A stretch of DNA of 64,000 nt from Ezakiella sp. (GCA_022778715.1 JALFRW010000019.1:35829-99828); one strand, 5' to 3'. Shown: positions 18,459-28,208, counted from the stretch's first letter. The notes: generated by a model from the letters alone, not told the origin. Numbers and translations: made by a program.

Positions 18459-19406
18459 ATGAGTATTTATTTAATGATTTTGATTTTTGCTGTTGGCGTC
18501 GTGCTGGTGGTAAAAGGCGGAGATGTTTTTGTGGACGCAGCGAGTAAAATTGCTACGGAGCTTCACATTCCAAAGTTTTTGATTGGGGCAACAATTGTTT
18601 CACTCGCAACCACACTTCCGGAACTAATGGTTTCAAGCTTTGCTGCAGCCGGGGGTCAATCGGACATGGCAGTTGGAAATGCCGTGGGAAGCGTTATTGG
18701 AAACCAAGGTCTTATCATGGCAATTGCAATGATTTTTATGGATTATGTATGTAAGAGGAAAGATTATTTTGTTCAAAGTTTGATTTTATTAATTTCAGTT
18801 TGTTTACTATTTATAACAGGAAGAGACGGTAGCGTTTCGCTTGCAGCAAACATTGTCTTTGTGATTTTGTTCTTCGTATATATGTATGTGAATGTGAAAA
18901 ATGCAAAAAATGCAATGAAGGAAGGGAAGGCAAACGAAGACGAAAATATTGAACAAAAAGCGTTGGGTAAAGAATTTTTGCTCTTTGCTTTGGGTGCTGT
19001 AATGATTGTGTTTGGATCAAGATTTATGGTTAATTCCGGAACGGGAATTGCCGAATATTTCAAAGTGCCGGAACGCGTTATCGCAGTTACAATAGTTGCA
19101 ATCGGAACCAGTTTGCCAGAACTCGTAACTACAATAACGGCAATCGCAAAAAAAGAACCGTCGCTTTCAATCGGAAATATCATTGGTGCAAATATTTTAA
19201 ATGTGACCATGATTATGCCGGTGGCTTCATTTATTTCTGCCGGAGGACTTAAAATTAGTGAAGGTGCTATGACACTTGACCTTCCATGGATGGTTGGAAT
19301 AACAATTCTTGCAATTGTACCGATTATGATTAAAGAAAGAAGTTACAAACTCCAAGGCTATTTGATGTTAGCTGCTTACGCAGTTTATCTTGCAATGGTA
19401 ATATAG
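18459..19406 (+). CDS. Na+/Ca2+ exchanger family antiporter (YrbG-like)
   Basis: 315 residues, about ten membrane segments. The two inverted Na_Ca_ex repeats are visible: GATIVSLATTLPELMVS in the first half and VAIGTSLPELVTT in the second, with the conserved acidic residue in each, and GNAVGSVIGNQG / GNIIGANILN. A charged loop (KNAMKEGKANEDENIEQK) joins the halves. It exchanges cations, probably Ca2+ against Na+, across the membrane. It has its own RBS (GGAGG) and terminator, so it is a single-gene unit. Confidence 0.9.
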   Translation: MSIYLMILIFAVGVVLVVKGGDVFVDAASKIATELHIPKFLIGATIVSLATTLPELMVSSFAAAGGQSDMAVGNAVGSVIGNQGLIMAIAMIFMDYVCKRKDYFVQSLILLISVCLLFITGRDGSVSLAANIVFVILFFVYMYVNVKNAKNAMKEGKANEDENIEQKALGKEFLLFALGAVMIVFGSRFMVNSGTGIAEYFKVPERVIAVTIVAIGTSLPELVTTITAIAKKEPSLSIGNIIGANILNVTMIMPVASFISAGGLKISEGAMTLDLPWMVGITILAIVPIMIKERSYKLQGYLMLAAYAVYLAMVI

Positions 19407-19415
19407 TTTGATTTT

Positions 19416-19442
19416 AAAGTCGTGAATTTCACGGCTTTTTTA
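19416..19442 (+). terminator. Terminator of the exchanger gene
   Basis: AAAGTCGTGA pairs with TCACGGCTTT around a small AT loop, followed by a T run. Confidence 0.8.
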
Positions 19443-19523
19443 TTGCCATAATCTTGCCTTTAATTAATTTTAAAAATAATATATAATATAATAAAGAAGT
19501 TTAAATATTATGAGGTGAATAGA

Positions 19524-20615
19524 TTGAAATTAGGTATAGTAGGGCTTCCAAATGTCGGAAAGAGTACCCTTTTTAATGCAATTACAAACAATAAGGCAGA
19601 TGCACAAAATTATCCTTTCTGCACGATAGATCCAAATGTGGGGGCAGTAAATGTGCCTGACGAAAGGCTTGATGTTTTGGCTGAGCTAAACCATTCAAAA
19701 AAAATTGTGCCGGCAGTTATTGAATTCTATGACATCGCGGGTCTTGTTCGCGGTGCAAGCAAGGGTGAAGGTCTGGGAAACAAATTTTTGAGCCATATTC
19801 GCGGAGTTGATGCAATAGTACACGTACTTCGCGCTTTTGACGACGAAAATATCGTTCACGTGGACGGTAGTGTGAACCCGGTTCGTGACATAGATACGAT
19901 TGAAACTGAACTCATTTTGAGCGACATTCAAATGATTGAAAATATATTGCCAAAGTTTGAAAAAGTGGCGCGTGCAGACAAGAGTTTGGCAGGCGAACTC
20001 GAAGTTTTAAAGAAAGTTAACGAATGTTTGAACGAAACCAAACCTTTAAGAAGTTTGGATTTGGATGAAGATGAAAAGAAAATTTTAAATGGCTACCAAT
20101 TTTTAACTATTAAGCCGCTTATTTACGTTGCAAACGTGAGCTATGACGATTTAGTGGGCGAAGACAATGAATATGTAAGGGCAATAAAAGATTACGCTGC
20201 AAAAACAGGCGAAGAAGTTATTACCGTTTCAGTTAAAATCGAAGAAGAGCTAAGTGAACTTTCAGCGGAAGAAAAGAAAGAGTTTTTGTCCGAAATGGGT
20301 CTAACAGAATCCGGACTCGATAAGCTGGTAAAAGCCGGTTACAAAACTCTTGGACTCATGAGCTTTTTAACTACCGGAGAAATGGAAACTCGTGCCTGGA
20401 CCATTAAAGAAAACACAAGAGCACAAGATGCAGCAGGAAAAATCCACTCCGACATTGCACATGGGTTTATTAGAGCCGAAATTGTTGACTATGACACACT
20501 TGTTGCGCTTGGCGGTTCGATGGTTAAAGCTAGAGAAGAAGGCAAAGTTCGCCTTGAAGGCAAAGATTATATTATGCAAGAGGGCGATGTAGTTCTATTT
20601 AGATTTAACGTGTAA
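19524..20615 (+). CDS. ychF: Ribosome-associated ATPase YchF (Obg family)
   Basis: 363 residues from a TTG at 19524. The in-frame GTG at 19515 is part of the RBS (GAGGTG at 19512-19517), so TTG is the likely start, giving the usual N terminus [15 protein letters not shown]1 is GLPNVGKST and G3 is [16 protein letters not shown]; the NVSYD segment stands where NKxD would be, as expected for this ATP-preferring member. A C-terminal TGS domain ends the protein. It overlaps the next gene by TAATG. Confidence 0.96.
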   Translation: MKLGIVGLPNVGKSTLFNAITNNKADAQNYPFCTIDPNVGAVNVPDERLDVLAELNHSKKIVPAVIEFYDIAGLVRGASKGEGLGNKFLSHIRGVDAIVHVLRAFDDENIVHVDGSVNPVRDIDTIETELILSDIQMIENILPKFEKVARADKSLAGELEVLKKVNECLNETKPLRSLDLDEDEKKILNGYQFLTIKPLIYVANVSYDDLVGEDNEYVRAIKDYAAKTGEEVITVSVKIEEELSELSAEEKKEFLSEMGLTESGLDKLVKAGYKTLGLMSFLTTGEMETRAWTIKENTRAQDAAGKIHSDIAHGFIRAEIVDYDTLVALGGSMVKAREEGKVRLEGKDYIMQEGDVVLFRFNV

Positions 20616-21823
20616 TGAAAAAGTTATTTTTAATTTTAGCTACGAGCTTTCTTCTGTGCGGTTGCAGTGTGGTGGAAGAGTATGGGCGTGGTACTTTGGA
20701 AAAGCCGAATGTGGATTTTTATTCAGATGAAACCATGGACTTTTTTCACGGGGAGGACGAAATAAATAATCCTGGCGGGACAGATGAAACTGCACCAAAA
20801 CAAGAAAAGAATTCTATTTTTGTTAAGACAAAAGAAGAAAAAAAAGATAAAGAAACTCACGAAGTTAAAACGAAAGATGAAAAAACAAAGAGAGATTTAG
20901 AAGACGAGAAAATAAAAACCGACAAAAAGGATAATATTAAAGAAAGTAACGAAAATAAAACTGACGAAAAAGATTTAGATAAAAAAGATTCGACAGAAGA
21001 AACCAAAATAATAACTGAAGACAAAGAAATTAAAGATGCGGCGAGCATCGTGGAGAATTCTCAAAAGAAACCGGCTGATGTAAAAAATCCGGTGAAATCC
21101 GGCAAAGGAGTCGACGAAAGTTTGTCAAATAAAAGTAATGGTTGGTGGTTTACTCCAAAAAAGGCAGGAACAAATGGGAAGAGTACAATTCCTGCCGATA
21201 CGCAAAAACTGTTGGAAAGCTACGGGGGCATTTGGCAACAAAACACAAGCGACAAGGTAATATATTTAACTTTTGATGAAGGCTATGAGTTTAACAATAA
21301 CACCGCAAAAATTTTGGATGTGTTAAAAGAAAAACAAGTGCAAGCCACATTTTTTATAACCGGCGCATATTTAAAGCAAAACTTGGATCTGGTGAATCGA
21401 ATGATTAACGAAGGCCACGTAGTGGGCAATCATTCAAACAAGCATTTAAATCAAGTCAAGGCGATCGAAAATGGCACTTTGGCTGAAGATATTACTTCAC
21501 TAGAAGATATGTACGCGGAAAAAACCGGTGCAAAGATTTCAAACTTCCTGCGCCCTCCTGAAGGAGTTTATAGTGAAAGAACGTTAGCATTTATAAAAGA
21601 TCAAGGTTACCGTCCGGTGTTTTGGAGCTTTGCATACAAGGATTGGCTGACCGATGCACAGCCAAAAGAGACCGACGCACTTAAAAAAATTGTGGAGCAA
21701 TTTCATCCCGGCGAAGTGATGCTTTTGCACGCAGTTTCAAACACAAATGCCAACATCTTGAGCAAAATTATAGATAAAGCATGGGCTGAAGGTTATAGTT
21801 TCGGGTCTTTAAACGACATATAG
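20615..21823 (+). CDS. PdaA-like polysaccharide deacetylase lipoprotein
   Basis: 402 residues. Signal peptide with lipobox LLCGC (Cys17). Residues about 68-165 are a Lys/Glu/Asp-rich low-complexity linker. The NodB deacetylase domain starts near residue 213: TFDEGYE (Asp221), ATFFITGAYLK, VGNHSNKH (His273), RPPEGVYSERTL, FWSFAYKDW and LLHAVSNTNA. The last blocks match delta-lactam-forming PdaA of spore cortex, where Asn stands in place of the second Asp; here it is Glu. Inference: a membrane-anchored peptidoglycan N-deacetylase acting outside the cell. Translationally coupled to ychF. Confidence 0.85.
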   Translation: MKKLFLILATSFLLCGCSVVEEYGRGTLEKPNVDFYSDETMDFFHGEDEINNPGGTDETAPKQEKNSIFVKTKEEKKDKETHEVKTKDEKTKRDLEDEKIKTDKKDNIKESNENKTDEKDLDKKDSTEETKIITEDKEIKDAASIVENSQKKPADVKNPVKSGKGVDESLSNKSNGWWFTPKKAGTNGKSTIPADTQKLLESYGGIWQQNTSDKVIYLTFDEGYEFNNNTAKILDVLKEKQVQATFFITGAYLKQNLDLVNRMINEGHVVGNHSNKHLNQVKAIENGTLAEDITSLEDMYAEKTGAKISNFLRPPEGVYSERTLAFIKDQGYRPVFWSFAYKDWLTDAQPKETDALKKIVEQFHPGEVMLLHAVSNTNANILSKIIDKAWAEGYSFGSLNDI

Positions 21824-21836
21824 CAAAGGAAAGAGA

Positions 21837-24044
21837 ATGGAGATTTCGGGTTCAATAACGCAAATTATATATAAGAACGATGAAAACGGATTTGTCGTTT
21901 TTCTTTTTGATGCAGAAGATGATGTTATCACTTGTACGGGAAACATTCTCTCTCCTTATGTGGGAATGCAGCTTGAGCTTTCGGGCGATATTGTCTACCA
22001 CAATCGCTATGGCGAACAATTTCAATTTTCTGCTTATAATATTGTGCACGATACCGGTGAAGCAGGAGTTTTTAATTACTTAAAATCAGGGGCGTTACCG
22101 TATATCAGCGAGGATATCGCAAAAAGAATTATGGAAAAATTTGGCGAAAATGCGCTCGATATAATCACAAAAGACACGGACAGGCTGCTTGAGATTTCAG
22201 GAATTGGACCGAAAAAATTAGAGAAGATTAAATTGGCTCTCGAAAAAAACAGTTATTCCAGAAACACAATCGTGGCACTTTCAGAACTCGGCATTTTTGG
22301 TAATGATGCATATAGAATTTACTCTGTCTACAAAGATGACGCGAAAGCAAAAGTGATGGAAAATCCATATCAACTCATTCGAGATATCAAGGGATTCGGC
22401 TTTTTAAAGGCGGATAGAATTGCACGGACACTCGGCATTGGAGAAACGGATATCAGGCGAGTAAAAGCTGCAATAGTGTATCTTTTGTTTGAATCAAGAC
22501 TAGAAGGTCATATTTTTTTGTACGAAAGCGAGCTTAAGAAAAAATTAATTCAACTTTTAAAATATGACGTGTCGGATTTTGATATTGCAATTTTAGAACT
22601 TACAATTGCCGGCGATGTTTACAGACAGCCAAGTGAAACTGAACCGATGATCTATCTTTCCGCTTTAAATCGCGTGGAAAACAAAGCAGCAAAGATGACG
22701 GCCAACTTAATCACAAAAGAAGCGCCGTATAGATTTGGAATAGACGAGGCTTTTGAGACGATTTTTGCAAATCCAAACATCGACTACGACGATAGCCAAA
22801 AAAAGGCAATTAAAATGGCACTTACAAACAATATTGCAATTATAACCGGTGGACCGGGTACCGGTAAAACTACGATTGTTAGAGCTATTTTAGAGGGTCT
22901 GAGGGAAATGAATCTTTCATACATTTTGGCTGCACCGACCGGACGCGCTGCAAAAAGGCTGGAGGAAAGTTCAGGTGAAAATGCACAAACTTTGCACAGA
23001 CTTTTGAGCCTAAGACCAAAGGATGAAACCGAAGAATACAATTTTGAAGTTGAAAAGCTTGAAGTAGACATGATAATCGTGGACGAAATGAGCATGGTAG
23101 ACATAAGCTTGTACCAAAAACTTCTAGAAGCTTTGAGTGACTACACCACGCTTGTGATGGTGGGCGATGCTGACCAATTGCCGTCTGTCGGACCGGGGCA
23201 AGTGTTAAAAGATTTGAGTGAAATTGACAAAATTCCAATTGTAAAATTAAATACAATTCACAGAACCGGCGATTTAAGCAATATCGCAGTGGTGGCAAAA
23301 AATATAAACGAAGGCGTGGAACCGACGTTCAATCAAAAAGATTCGGACGTGTTTTTTCTAGATGAAACGAACGAGCGGGATTTTTTAAATGAAGTTTGTG
23401 AACTTGTGGAAACGCGACTGCCAAGCTATTACGGTTTCAATCCATTAAATGACATTCAAATTATGTCGCCACAAAAAAAAGGAATGCTAGGCGTGATAAA
23501 TCTAAACGAAGTGCTTCAAAAAAGATTAAATACTAATAAAAAAGCACTCAAATACAACGACAAAATGTTTAAACTCGGCGATAAAGTTATGCAGATTAAA
23601 AACAATTATGACAAAGAAATCAAATATAAAAACATTGAAAAAAGTGCAACAAACGGCGTGTTTAATGGCGATATTGGAATTGTGACAGAATTGAATGAGG
23701 AAGAAGGCTATCTAAAAGTGCTCTTTTCTGATGACTACTATGCAGTCTATTATGACGACGAACTATCGGAACTTCAACTTGCCTATGCTATCACTGTTCA
23801 TAAATCTCAGGGCTCCGAATTTCCGTGCGTGATTTTTATTTCATGGATGAAAAATATTTTTCTAAACAACAGAAATCTTTTGTACACAGGTGTTACGAGA
23901 GCAAAAGAGCTTTTGATTGCTATGGGAAGGCGAGATATTTTTAATGAAATGATTAAAAACATATCTATTCAAAAGCGAAACACAACTCTAAAAGAAAAAA
24001 TTTTGAAGGTGCTTAATTTTGAAAAAAACCTGTTTGATATGTAG
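21837..24044 (+). CDS. recD2: RecD2-type ATP-dependent DNA helicase
   Basis: 735 residues. N-terminal OB-like part, then helix-hairpin-helix segments (ISGIGPKKLEKIKLAL and KGFGFLKADRIARTLG), then superfamily 1B motifs: Walker A GGPGTGKTT, AAPTGRAAKRL, DEMSMVD (motif II), VGDADQLPSVGPG (motif III), and near the C terminus YAITVHKSQGSEF and TGVTRAKELL. RecD2 works without RecBC in DNA repair and replication. It follows the deacetylase by 13 bases and overlaps comF by 26. Confidence 0.95.
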   Translation: MEISGSITQIIYKNDENGFVVFLFDAEDDVITCTGNILSPYVGMQLELSGDIVYHNRYGEQFQFSAYNIVHDTGEAGVFNYLKSGALPYISEDIAKRIMEKFGENALDIITKDTDRLLEISGIGPKKLEKIKLALEKNSYSRNTIVALSELGIFGNDAYRIYSVYKDDAKAKVMENPYQLIRDIKGFGFLKADRIARTLGIGETDIRRVKAAIVYLLFESRLEGHIFLYESELKKKLIQLLKYDVSDFDIAILELTIAGDVYRQPSETEPMIYLSALNRVENKAAKMTANLITKEAPYRFGIDEAFETIFANPNIDYDDSQKKAIKMALTNNIAIITGGPGTGKTTIVRAILEGLREMNLSYILAAPTGRAAKRLEESSGENAQTLHRLLSLRPKDETEEYNFEVEKLEVDMIIVDEMSMVDISLYQKLLEALSDYTTLVMVGDADQLPSVGPGQVLKDLSEIDKIPIVKLNTIHRTGDLSNIAVVAKNINEGVEPTFNQKDSDVFFLDETNERDFLNEVCELVETRLPSYYGFNPLNDIQIMSPQKKGMLGVINLNEVLQKRLNTNKKALKYNDKMFKLGDKVMQIKNNYDKEIKYKNIEKSATNGVFNGDIGIVTELNEEEGYLKVLFSDDYYAVYYDDELSELQLAYAITVHKSQGSEFPCVIFISWMKNIFLNNRNLLYTGVTRAKELLIAMGRRDIFNEMIKNISIQKRNTTLKEKILKVLNFEKNLFDM

Positions 24045-24609
24045 TTCCGGGGAGTACCCTATTTGTGAAAAATGTTATCACGAGCTGGAATTTGTAAAAT
24101 ATTCGCGGAAACTTACCTATATAGATGACTTAAAAATTTTGATGCCATATGCAAAAATTCCAAAGAAATTTATGATTGATTTAAAATTTAATCACAATTA
24201 TGGATATATTGAATTTTTTTATGCTATAATACAAAAAGAATGTGATTTCAAGAACATTGATTATTTGATTTACATTCCGGATGACATACTTCGCCGAATG
24301 AAACGCGGAACAAATGTAAGTCACGAAATTGTGAAACGAATTTCAAACGATTACCACATTCCAATCGCGAAAGTATTAAAAAGAAAAGGTATTTCAAAAC
24401 CATCACACGAAATGACCGGTTATGAACGCGCGAATAAAAATCACAATTTTTATATAAAGGGTGAAATCGAAAATGCGAATTATCTTGTGGTGGACGATAT
24501 ATTAACTACGGGAAAAACTTTGAGTGACGTGGGAAAAACTATAAAAATGACGAATGAAAAGGGGCGTGTGAATGCACTTGTAATTTTGGGAGAGGGGGGA
24601 GCAGTATAA
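24019..24609 (+). CDS. comF: ComF-family phosphoribosyltransferase-like protein
   Basis: 196 residues from a TTG at 24019, inside the end of recD2. A short N-terminal zinc finger (CLIC...CEKC) is followed by a PRTase fold with the PRPP loop LVVDDILTTGKTL. In competent bacteria ComFC supports DNA uptake; in others the role is unclear. Preceded by a weak GGTG RBS. Its stop TAA overlaps the apparent ATA start of the next gene. Confidence 0.88.
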   Translation: MKKTCLICSSGEYPICEKCYHELEFVKYSRKLTYIDDLKILMPYAKIPKKFMIDLKFNHNYGYIEFFYAIIQKECDFKNIDYLIYIPDDILRRMKRGTNVSHEIVKRISNDYHIPIAKVLKRKGISKPSHEMTGYERANKNHNFYIKGEIENANYLVVDDILTTGKTLSDVGKTIKMTNEKGRVNALVILGEGGAV

Positions 24610-25601
24610 AAAAGATTGCACTGATTTTAAGCACAATATTGATAATTGGACTAAGTGGTTGTGCTACGACCTTAAAAAGGCATGAACTCACATACTACGA
24701 TTATTTTGACACAATCATTGAAATTGTTTACTACGACAACAAAACAGACACAGATGAGATGAATAAAAAGGTAGAACAAATTTTAAAATATTGGCATTAT
24801 TACATGTCGAACTATCCGGGCGGAGTCATAGAAGCCTTAAACGAAACGCGTAAAGCGAATATACCGACACTTATACCCCTATTTTCTAAAGTGTTGGAAT
24901 GGGAAGAAAAAACAGGCTATGTGATAGACATTTCAAAGGGCGATTTGTTTATGCTTTGGAAAAACGCGATAGACAGAGAAACTTTGCCAAATGAAAAAGA
25001 CATAAAGGCGGCCTTGGAAAAGGGCGGACCGGAATCAATTGTATTAACGAACGAAAGCGTAGAATTAAAAGATGGCGCAGATGTAGATCTCGGCGCAGTT
25101 TGCAAAGGCTATTTAAACGAAGAATTAAAAAAGTTTTTTAAAGATGAAGGCATAAAAAATTATATCATCTCAGCTGGAGGCAACGTTTCAGTGCTCGGCA
25201 AACCGCTTGAAAAAAAGAAAGACAGATTTTCGATAGGCATTGAAAGTCCATTTGAAATTGGTGCACCATTTGATATTATTTATGCAAACGATAAATCTCT
25301 TGTAACGAGTGGGGACTACCAAAGATTTGCATTTATAAATGAAAAGAGATATCATCATATTGTGGATTTAAAAACCGGATACCCGGCAGAAAATGGCAAG
25401 CGCTCCATCACGATCGTGGGAGACGATGCTTTTTTGTGTGACTTTTTATCCACCACACTATTTTTGAAATCAGACGAAGAAATTAAAGAAATTATAAAAG
25501 ATTTTCCGGGCTATGAATACTACATTATTTATGCCGACGGCTCGAATTACGTAAGTGAAGGACTAAAACCGTATGTAAACTCGCTTGGCGCTAAAAATTA
25601 G
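24606..25601 (+). CDS. apbE: FAD:protein FMN transferase (ApbE) lipoprotein, apparent ATA start
   Basis: The ApbE fold is clear: DISKGDLFMLWKN, DVDLGAVCKGYLNE, SAGGNVSVLG, TSGDYQRF, HHIVDLKTGYPA. It attaches FMN to Thr residues of exported flavoproteins such as Rnf or Nqr subunits. The first standard start codon in frame is TTG at 24639, but this cuts the signal peptide. Reading from ATA at 24606 gives a perfect lipoprotein signal: KKIALILSTILIIGLSGC. GAGGGGGGA (24592-24600) lies 5 bases before that ATA. So either ATA is used, or CTG at 24621, or an ATG has mutated. The conserved FAD-binding residues look intact. Confidence 0.85.
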   Translation: MKKIALILSTILIIGLSGCATTLKRHELTYYDYFDTIIEIVYYDNKTDTDEMNKKVEQILKYWHYYMSNYPGGVIEALNETRKANIPTLIPLFSKVLEWEEKTGYVIDISKGDLFMLWKNAIDRETLPNEKDIKAALEKGGPESIVLTNESVELKDGADVDLGAVCKGYLNEELKKFFKDEGIKNYIISAGGNVSVLGKPLEKKKDRFSIGIESPFEIGAPFDIIYANDKSLVTSGDYQRFAFINEKRYHHIVDLKTGYPAENGKRSITIVGDDAFLCDFLSTTLFLKSDEEIKEIIKDFPGYEYYIIYADGSNYVSEGLKPYVNSLGAKN

Positions 25602-25609
25602 GAGAGAAT

Positions 25610-26146
25610 ATGAGAGATATAAAAGACATATTATTAAATACTTCCTATTCCAAAAATACTGCGGACAAAATGTGGCTCTTTATCGGGCTTGCGATCCCGG
25701 CAATTTCTTCAGCAATATTTTATGGATTTTCTCTGTTATTTGACACGACCGGGGTGTTTTCATTAATATGGACAATATTAACCTGCGTGGCTTGGTATAT
25801 TTATTCATACAAACTTTACGTTCGTGATATAAAATTTTCACGCGCGTTTTGGTGGCTAAATGGAGCTCCGATTGCACTTAGCATATTTTCTTTTATCACA
25901 ATCATAATGTGGCCGGACACGCCGGTATTTTTGAAGAATATTTCCTCAATGCACTCATTTTATATGTTGTGCTTCTCGGGATTTACCGTGCCGATAATTT
26001 CTCACATCTCACTCTTGTTTGAAAGTGTAAATTATTACAGATGGATGCCGATAGCACCGATAATTGCAACGCTTTTAAATATTGCACTATTTAGCCTGGG
26101 TTTTGACAGGGACTTAAACAAAAACGAAAATAGAAAAGGAATTTAA
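25610..26146 (+). CDS. Membrane protein of unknown function
   Basis: 178 residues with about five hydrophobic segments (around residues 24-45, 50-67, 84-104, 117-137 and 147-165) and a short basic C terminus (DLNKNENRKGI). No recognised domain. RBS GGAGAG, 8 bases after apbE, so probably in the same operon. It could be an accessory membrane factor for the flavinylated protein, but only position suggests that. Confidence 0.6.
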   Translation: MRDIKDILLNTSYSKNTADKMWLFIGLAIPAISSAIFYGFSLLFDTTGVFSLIWTILTCVAWYIYSYKLYVRDIKFSRAFWWLNGAPIALSIFSFITIIMWPDTPVFLKNISSMHSFYMLCFSGFTVPIISHISLLFESVNYYRWMPIAPIIATLLNIALFSLGFDRDLNKNENRKGI

Positions 26147-26159
26147 GAAAGGTGATAAA

Positions 26160-26387
26160 ATGGAAGATAAATTTGAAGCAATCAGAGAAAAAGCTCATAG
26201 AGAACTGGACGGTCTACTCCACAAACTGGATACCGTTTACACTCCATCTAAAGCAGAAAGACGAGCATTAAAGACTACCGAAGCAGAACGCATGGACGGA
26301 CGAGACACAGAGATTATGGATTTGAAGACACGACATAAGTTGCAAGAAGAGGAGTTACGCAAGAAAGCAGAAGAAAACCGGGACTAA
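26160..26387 (+). CDS. Small charged helical protein
   Basis: 75 residues, mostly Glu, Lys, Arg, Asp and Leu, predicted almost wholly helical with coiled-coil character (residues 1-25 and 50-75). RBS AAAGGTG upstream, 13 bases after the membrane protein. It begins MEDKFEAIREKAHREL. No family recognised. Confidence 0.55.
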   Translation: MEDKFEAIREKAHRELDGLLHKLDTVYTPSKAERRALKTTEAERMDGRDTEIMDLKTRHKLQEEELRKKAEENRD

Positions 26388-26677
26388 TTTATTTTTAAAA
26401 ACTTTAATCTACGAAAATCCGACTATTTTCATCAGGATTTAATAAAAGCACAATGTCTGTCGATAAATAGGCTGCATAATCAATTATCATAATTTAATCG
26501 GGATAAACTGTAAATTAAAAATAAAAAAAAGATTTCCGCGAAAAAGCGCGAAAAGCTAAGTTTGATATGAAGAAATTTACTACGTTTCTCGGTATAAAAT
26601 ATATCCTAATTAATCATATTAAAAAGCATAGAACATATGGCTAGTTAAAATAACCACTTCAATTTTGATATTTATTT
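26388..26677. other. Gene-free stretch before the brnQ leader
   Basis: About 290 AT-rich bases with no convincing gene, terminator or promoter. A small stem CGCG/CGCG lies near 26536-26552. The structured leader follows directly. Confidence 0.4.
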
Positions 26678-26762
26678 GCGTGTCAAAAGGAGCATTTTAT
26701 TAGAAAAATCTTAATTTTTAAAGTTAAGATTATATGCTTATAATTTCCCGCCTTTTGACCGC
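26678..26762 (+). promoter_or_regulatory. Putative structured leader RNA of brnQ
   Basis: Three nested helices are seen: GTCAAAAGG (26682-26690) with CCTTTTGAC (26751-26759), perfect, plus GCG/CGC outside it after a bulge; AGCAT (26691-26695) with ATGCT (26734-26738); AATCTTAA (26707-26714) with TTAAGATT (26724-26731). An unpaired TATAATTTCCCG lies on the 3' side. It ends about 65 bases before brnQ. No T-box sequence (GGTGG type) is present. It could be an unknown cis-regulatory RNA, or a DNA palindrome bound by a regulator. Confidence 0.5.
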
Positions 26763-26828
26763 AAATTTATATAAATTAATTCATTACAGTGAAGCACAAC
26801 TATTTTACTTATTTTTCGGAGGTATATT

Positions 26829-28178
26829 ATGGAAAAACAGTTCACAACAAAAGATGTGTTTGTGACAGGGTTTGCATTATTTGCAATGTTTTTAGGTGCC
26901 GGTAATTTAATTTTCCCACCTAATATCGGGATAAATGCCGGAAGACTTTATCCCTTAGCAACGTTAGGATTTTTATTTACAGGGATTGCAATGCCGTTAC
27001 TTGGCATTATTGCAACCACAAATACCAGCGGTAGCATGCTCAGCTTTACAGGAGTTGTTTCCAAAAAGTTTGCACTAATTTTTAATACTTTAATTCTCAT
27101 GTGCATTGGACCTTTCCTTGCAATTCCAAGAACAGCTGCCACAACTTATGAAATAGGTATCGTTCCGATTTTTGGCGATTTACAGTGGGGGACGCTCTAC
27201 GGTACTCCGGTTTCCAGAATCGTAGTTTCAGCAATTTATTTTATACTAACTTATATATTTGTAATTAAACCATCAAAAGTTATTGACGTTATTGGTACTT
27301 ATTTTACACCAATACTTTTAGTTTTATTGATAAGTTTAATCGTTAAGGGAATTATTGACCCAATCGGAGTTCCAGGCGAACCTAGAGTGGACAATGTGTT
27401 TACTTTAGGCTTTAAAGAAGGTTACCAAACCATGGACGCAATTGGAAGTTTCGCTATGGCGGGCGTTGCCATCATGAGTATAAAGCAAAAGCTCACCGAT
27501 GAAAGAAGAATTCAAAAAGCAACAATAGGAGCAGCAGTTATTGCAGCCATCGGTCTATTTATAGTTTACGGAGGATTTATTTATCTTGGAGCTACCGGAT
27601 CAATTCAATTCAAAGATATCGCAAGAACGGAAGCTACAATTAAACTCGTGGAAGCAATTGGTTCAAATTTAGGAAAAACACTTCTTTCAATTTCTATGTG
27701 TTTTGCATGTCTTACCACATCAATCGGACTTATGACCACAATTGCAAACACATTCGAAGAAATGAGTCATGGAAAGATTTCCTATAAATTCACAGTTATA
27801 GTAGTTACAATTATTTCATTCTTCCTGTCAGTTAAAGGAGTAAACAATATCATAAAATTATCAGTGCCAATTTTGAGCACACTCTACCCGGTTGCAATAG
27901 TTATGATTCTTTTAAATATATTTAGACGTCATATTAAAAAAAGGACGATTTTTATTGGTGGAGCATATGGAGCACTCATTATTGGACTCCTCTACGGAAT
28001 TGAAGCAATTAATAATAATCTAGCCATTATACAAAATTTCCTTTACAAATTGCCTTTGGGCAAAGATGGATTTGCTTGGGTGTTTACAGCGGTTGTTGGA
28101 ATGATTATTGCAGCAGTTTTAAATCAAACGGTTTATAAAAATTCGAACAAAATGGATATAGCAGACTTGAAATTTTAA
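26829..28178 (+). CDS. brnQ: Branched-chain amino acid carrier BrnQ
   Basis: 449 residues, about twelve membrane segments. The N terminus has the BrnQ/LIVCS signature GFALFAMFLGAGNLIFPP; also PRTAATTYEIG, GFKEGYQTMDAIGSFAM and CLTTSIGLMTT. It imports Leu, Ile and Val with Na+ or H+. RBS CGGAGG, 9 bases before ATG. Single-gene unit: structured leader upstream, terminator directly after the stop. Fits an amino-acid-fermenting life style. Confidence 0.96.
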   Translation: MEKQFTTKDVFVTGFALFAMFLGAGNLIFPPNIGINAGRLYPLATLGFLFTGIAMPLLGIIATTNTSGSMLSFTGVVSKKFALIFNTLILMCIGPFLAIPRTAATTYEIGIVPIFGDLQWGTLYGTPVSRIVVSAIYFILTYIFVIKPSKVIDVIGTYFTPILLVLLISLIVKGIIDPIGVPGEPRVDNVFTLGFKEGYQTMDAIGSFAMAGVAIMSIKQKLTDERRIQKATIGAAVIAAIGLFIVYGGFIYLGATGSIQFKDIARTEATIKLVEAIGSNLGKTLLSISMCFACLTTSIGLMTTIANTFEEMSHGKISYKFTVIVVTIISFFLSVKGVNNIIKLSVPILSTLYPVAIVMILLNIFRRHIKKRTIFIGGAYGALIIGLLYGIEAINNNLAIIQNFLYKLPLGKDGFAWVFTAVVGMIIAAVLNQTVYKNSNKMDIADLKF

Positions 28179-28208
28179 AGCAGGCTTTTAAAAAAGCTTG
28201 CTTTTTTT
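28178..28208 (+). terminator. Terminator of brnQ
   Basis: AAGCAGGCTT (28178-28187) pairs with AAGCTTGCTT (28194-28203) with one G-T pair, followed by a T run. It begins inside the stop codon. Confidence 0.85.

Noticed and set aside
26388..26828. T-box riboswitch for brnQ
   Set aside because: The conserved T-box sequence and a terminator-antiterminator pair are missing; only the nested hairpin is supported.
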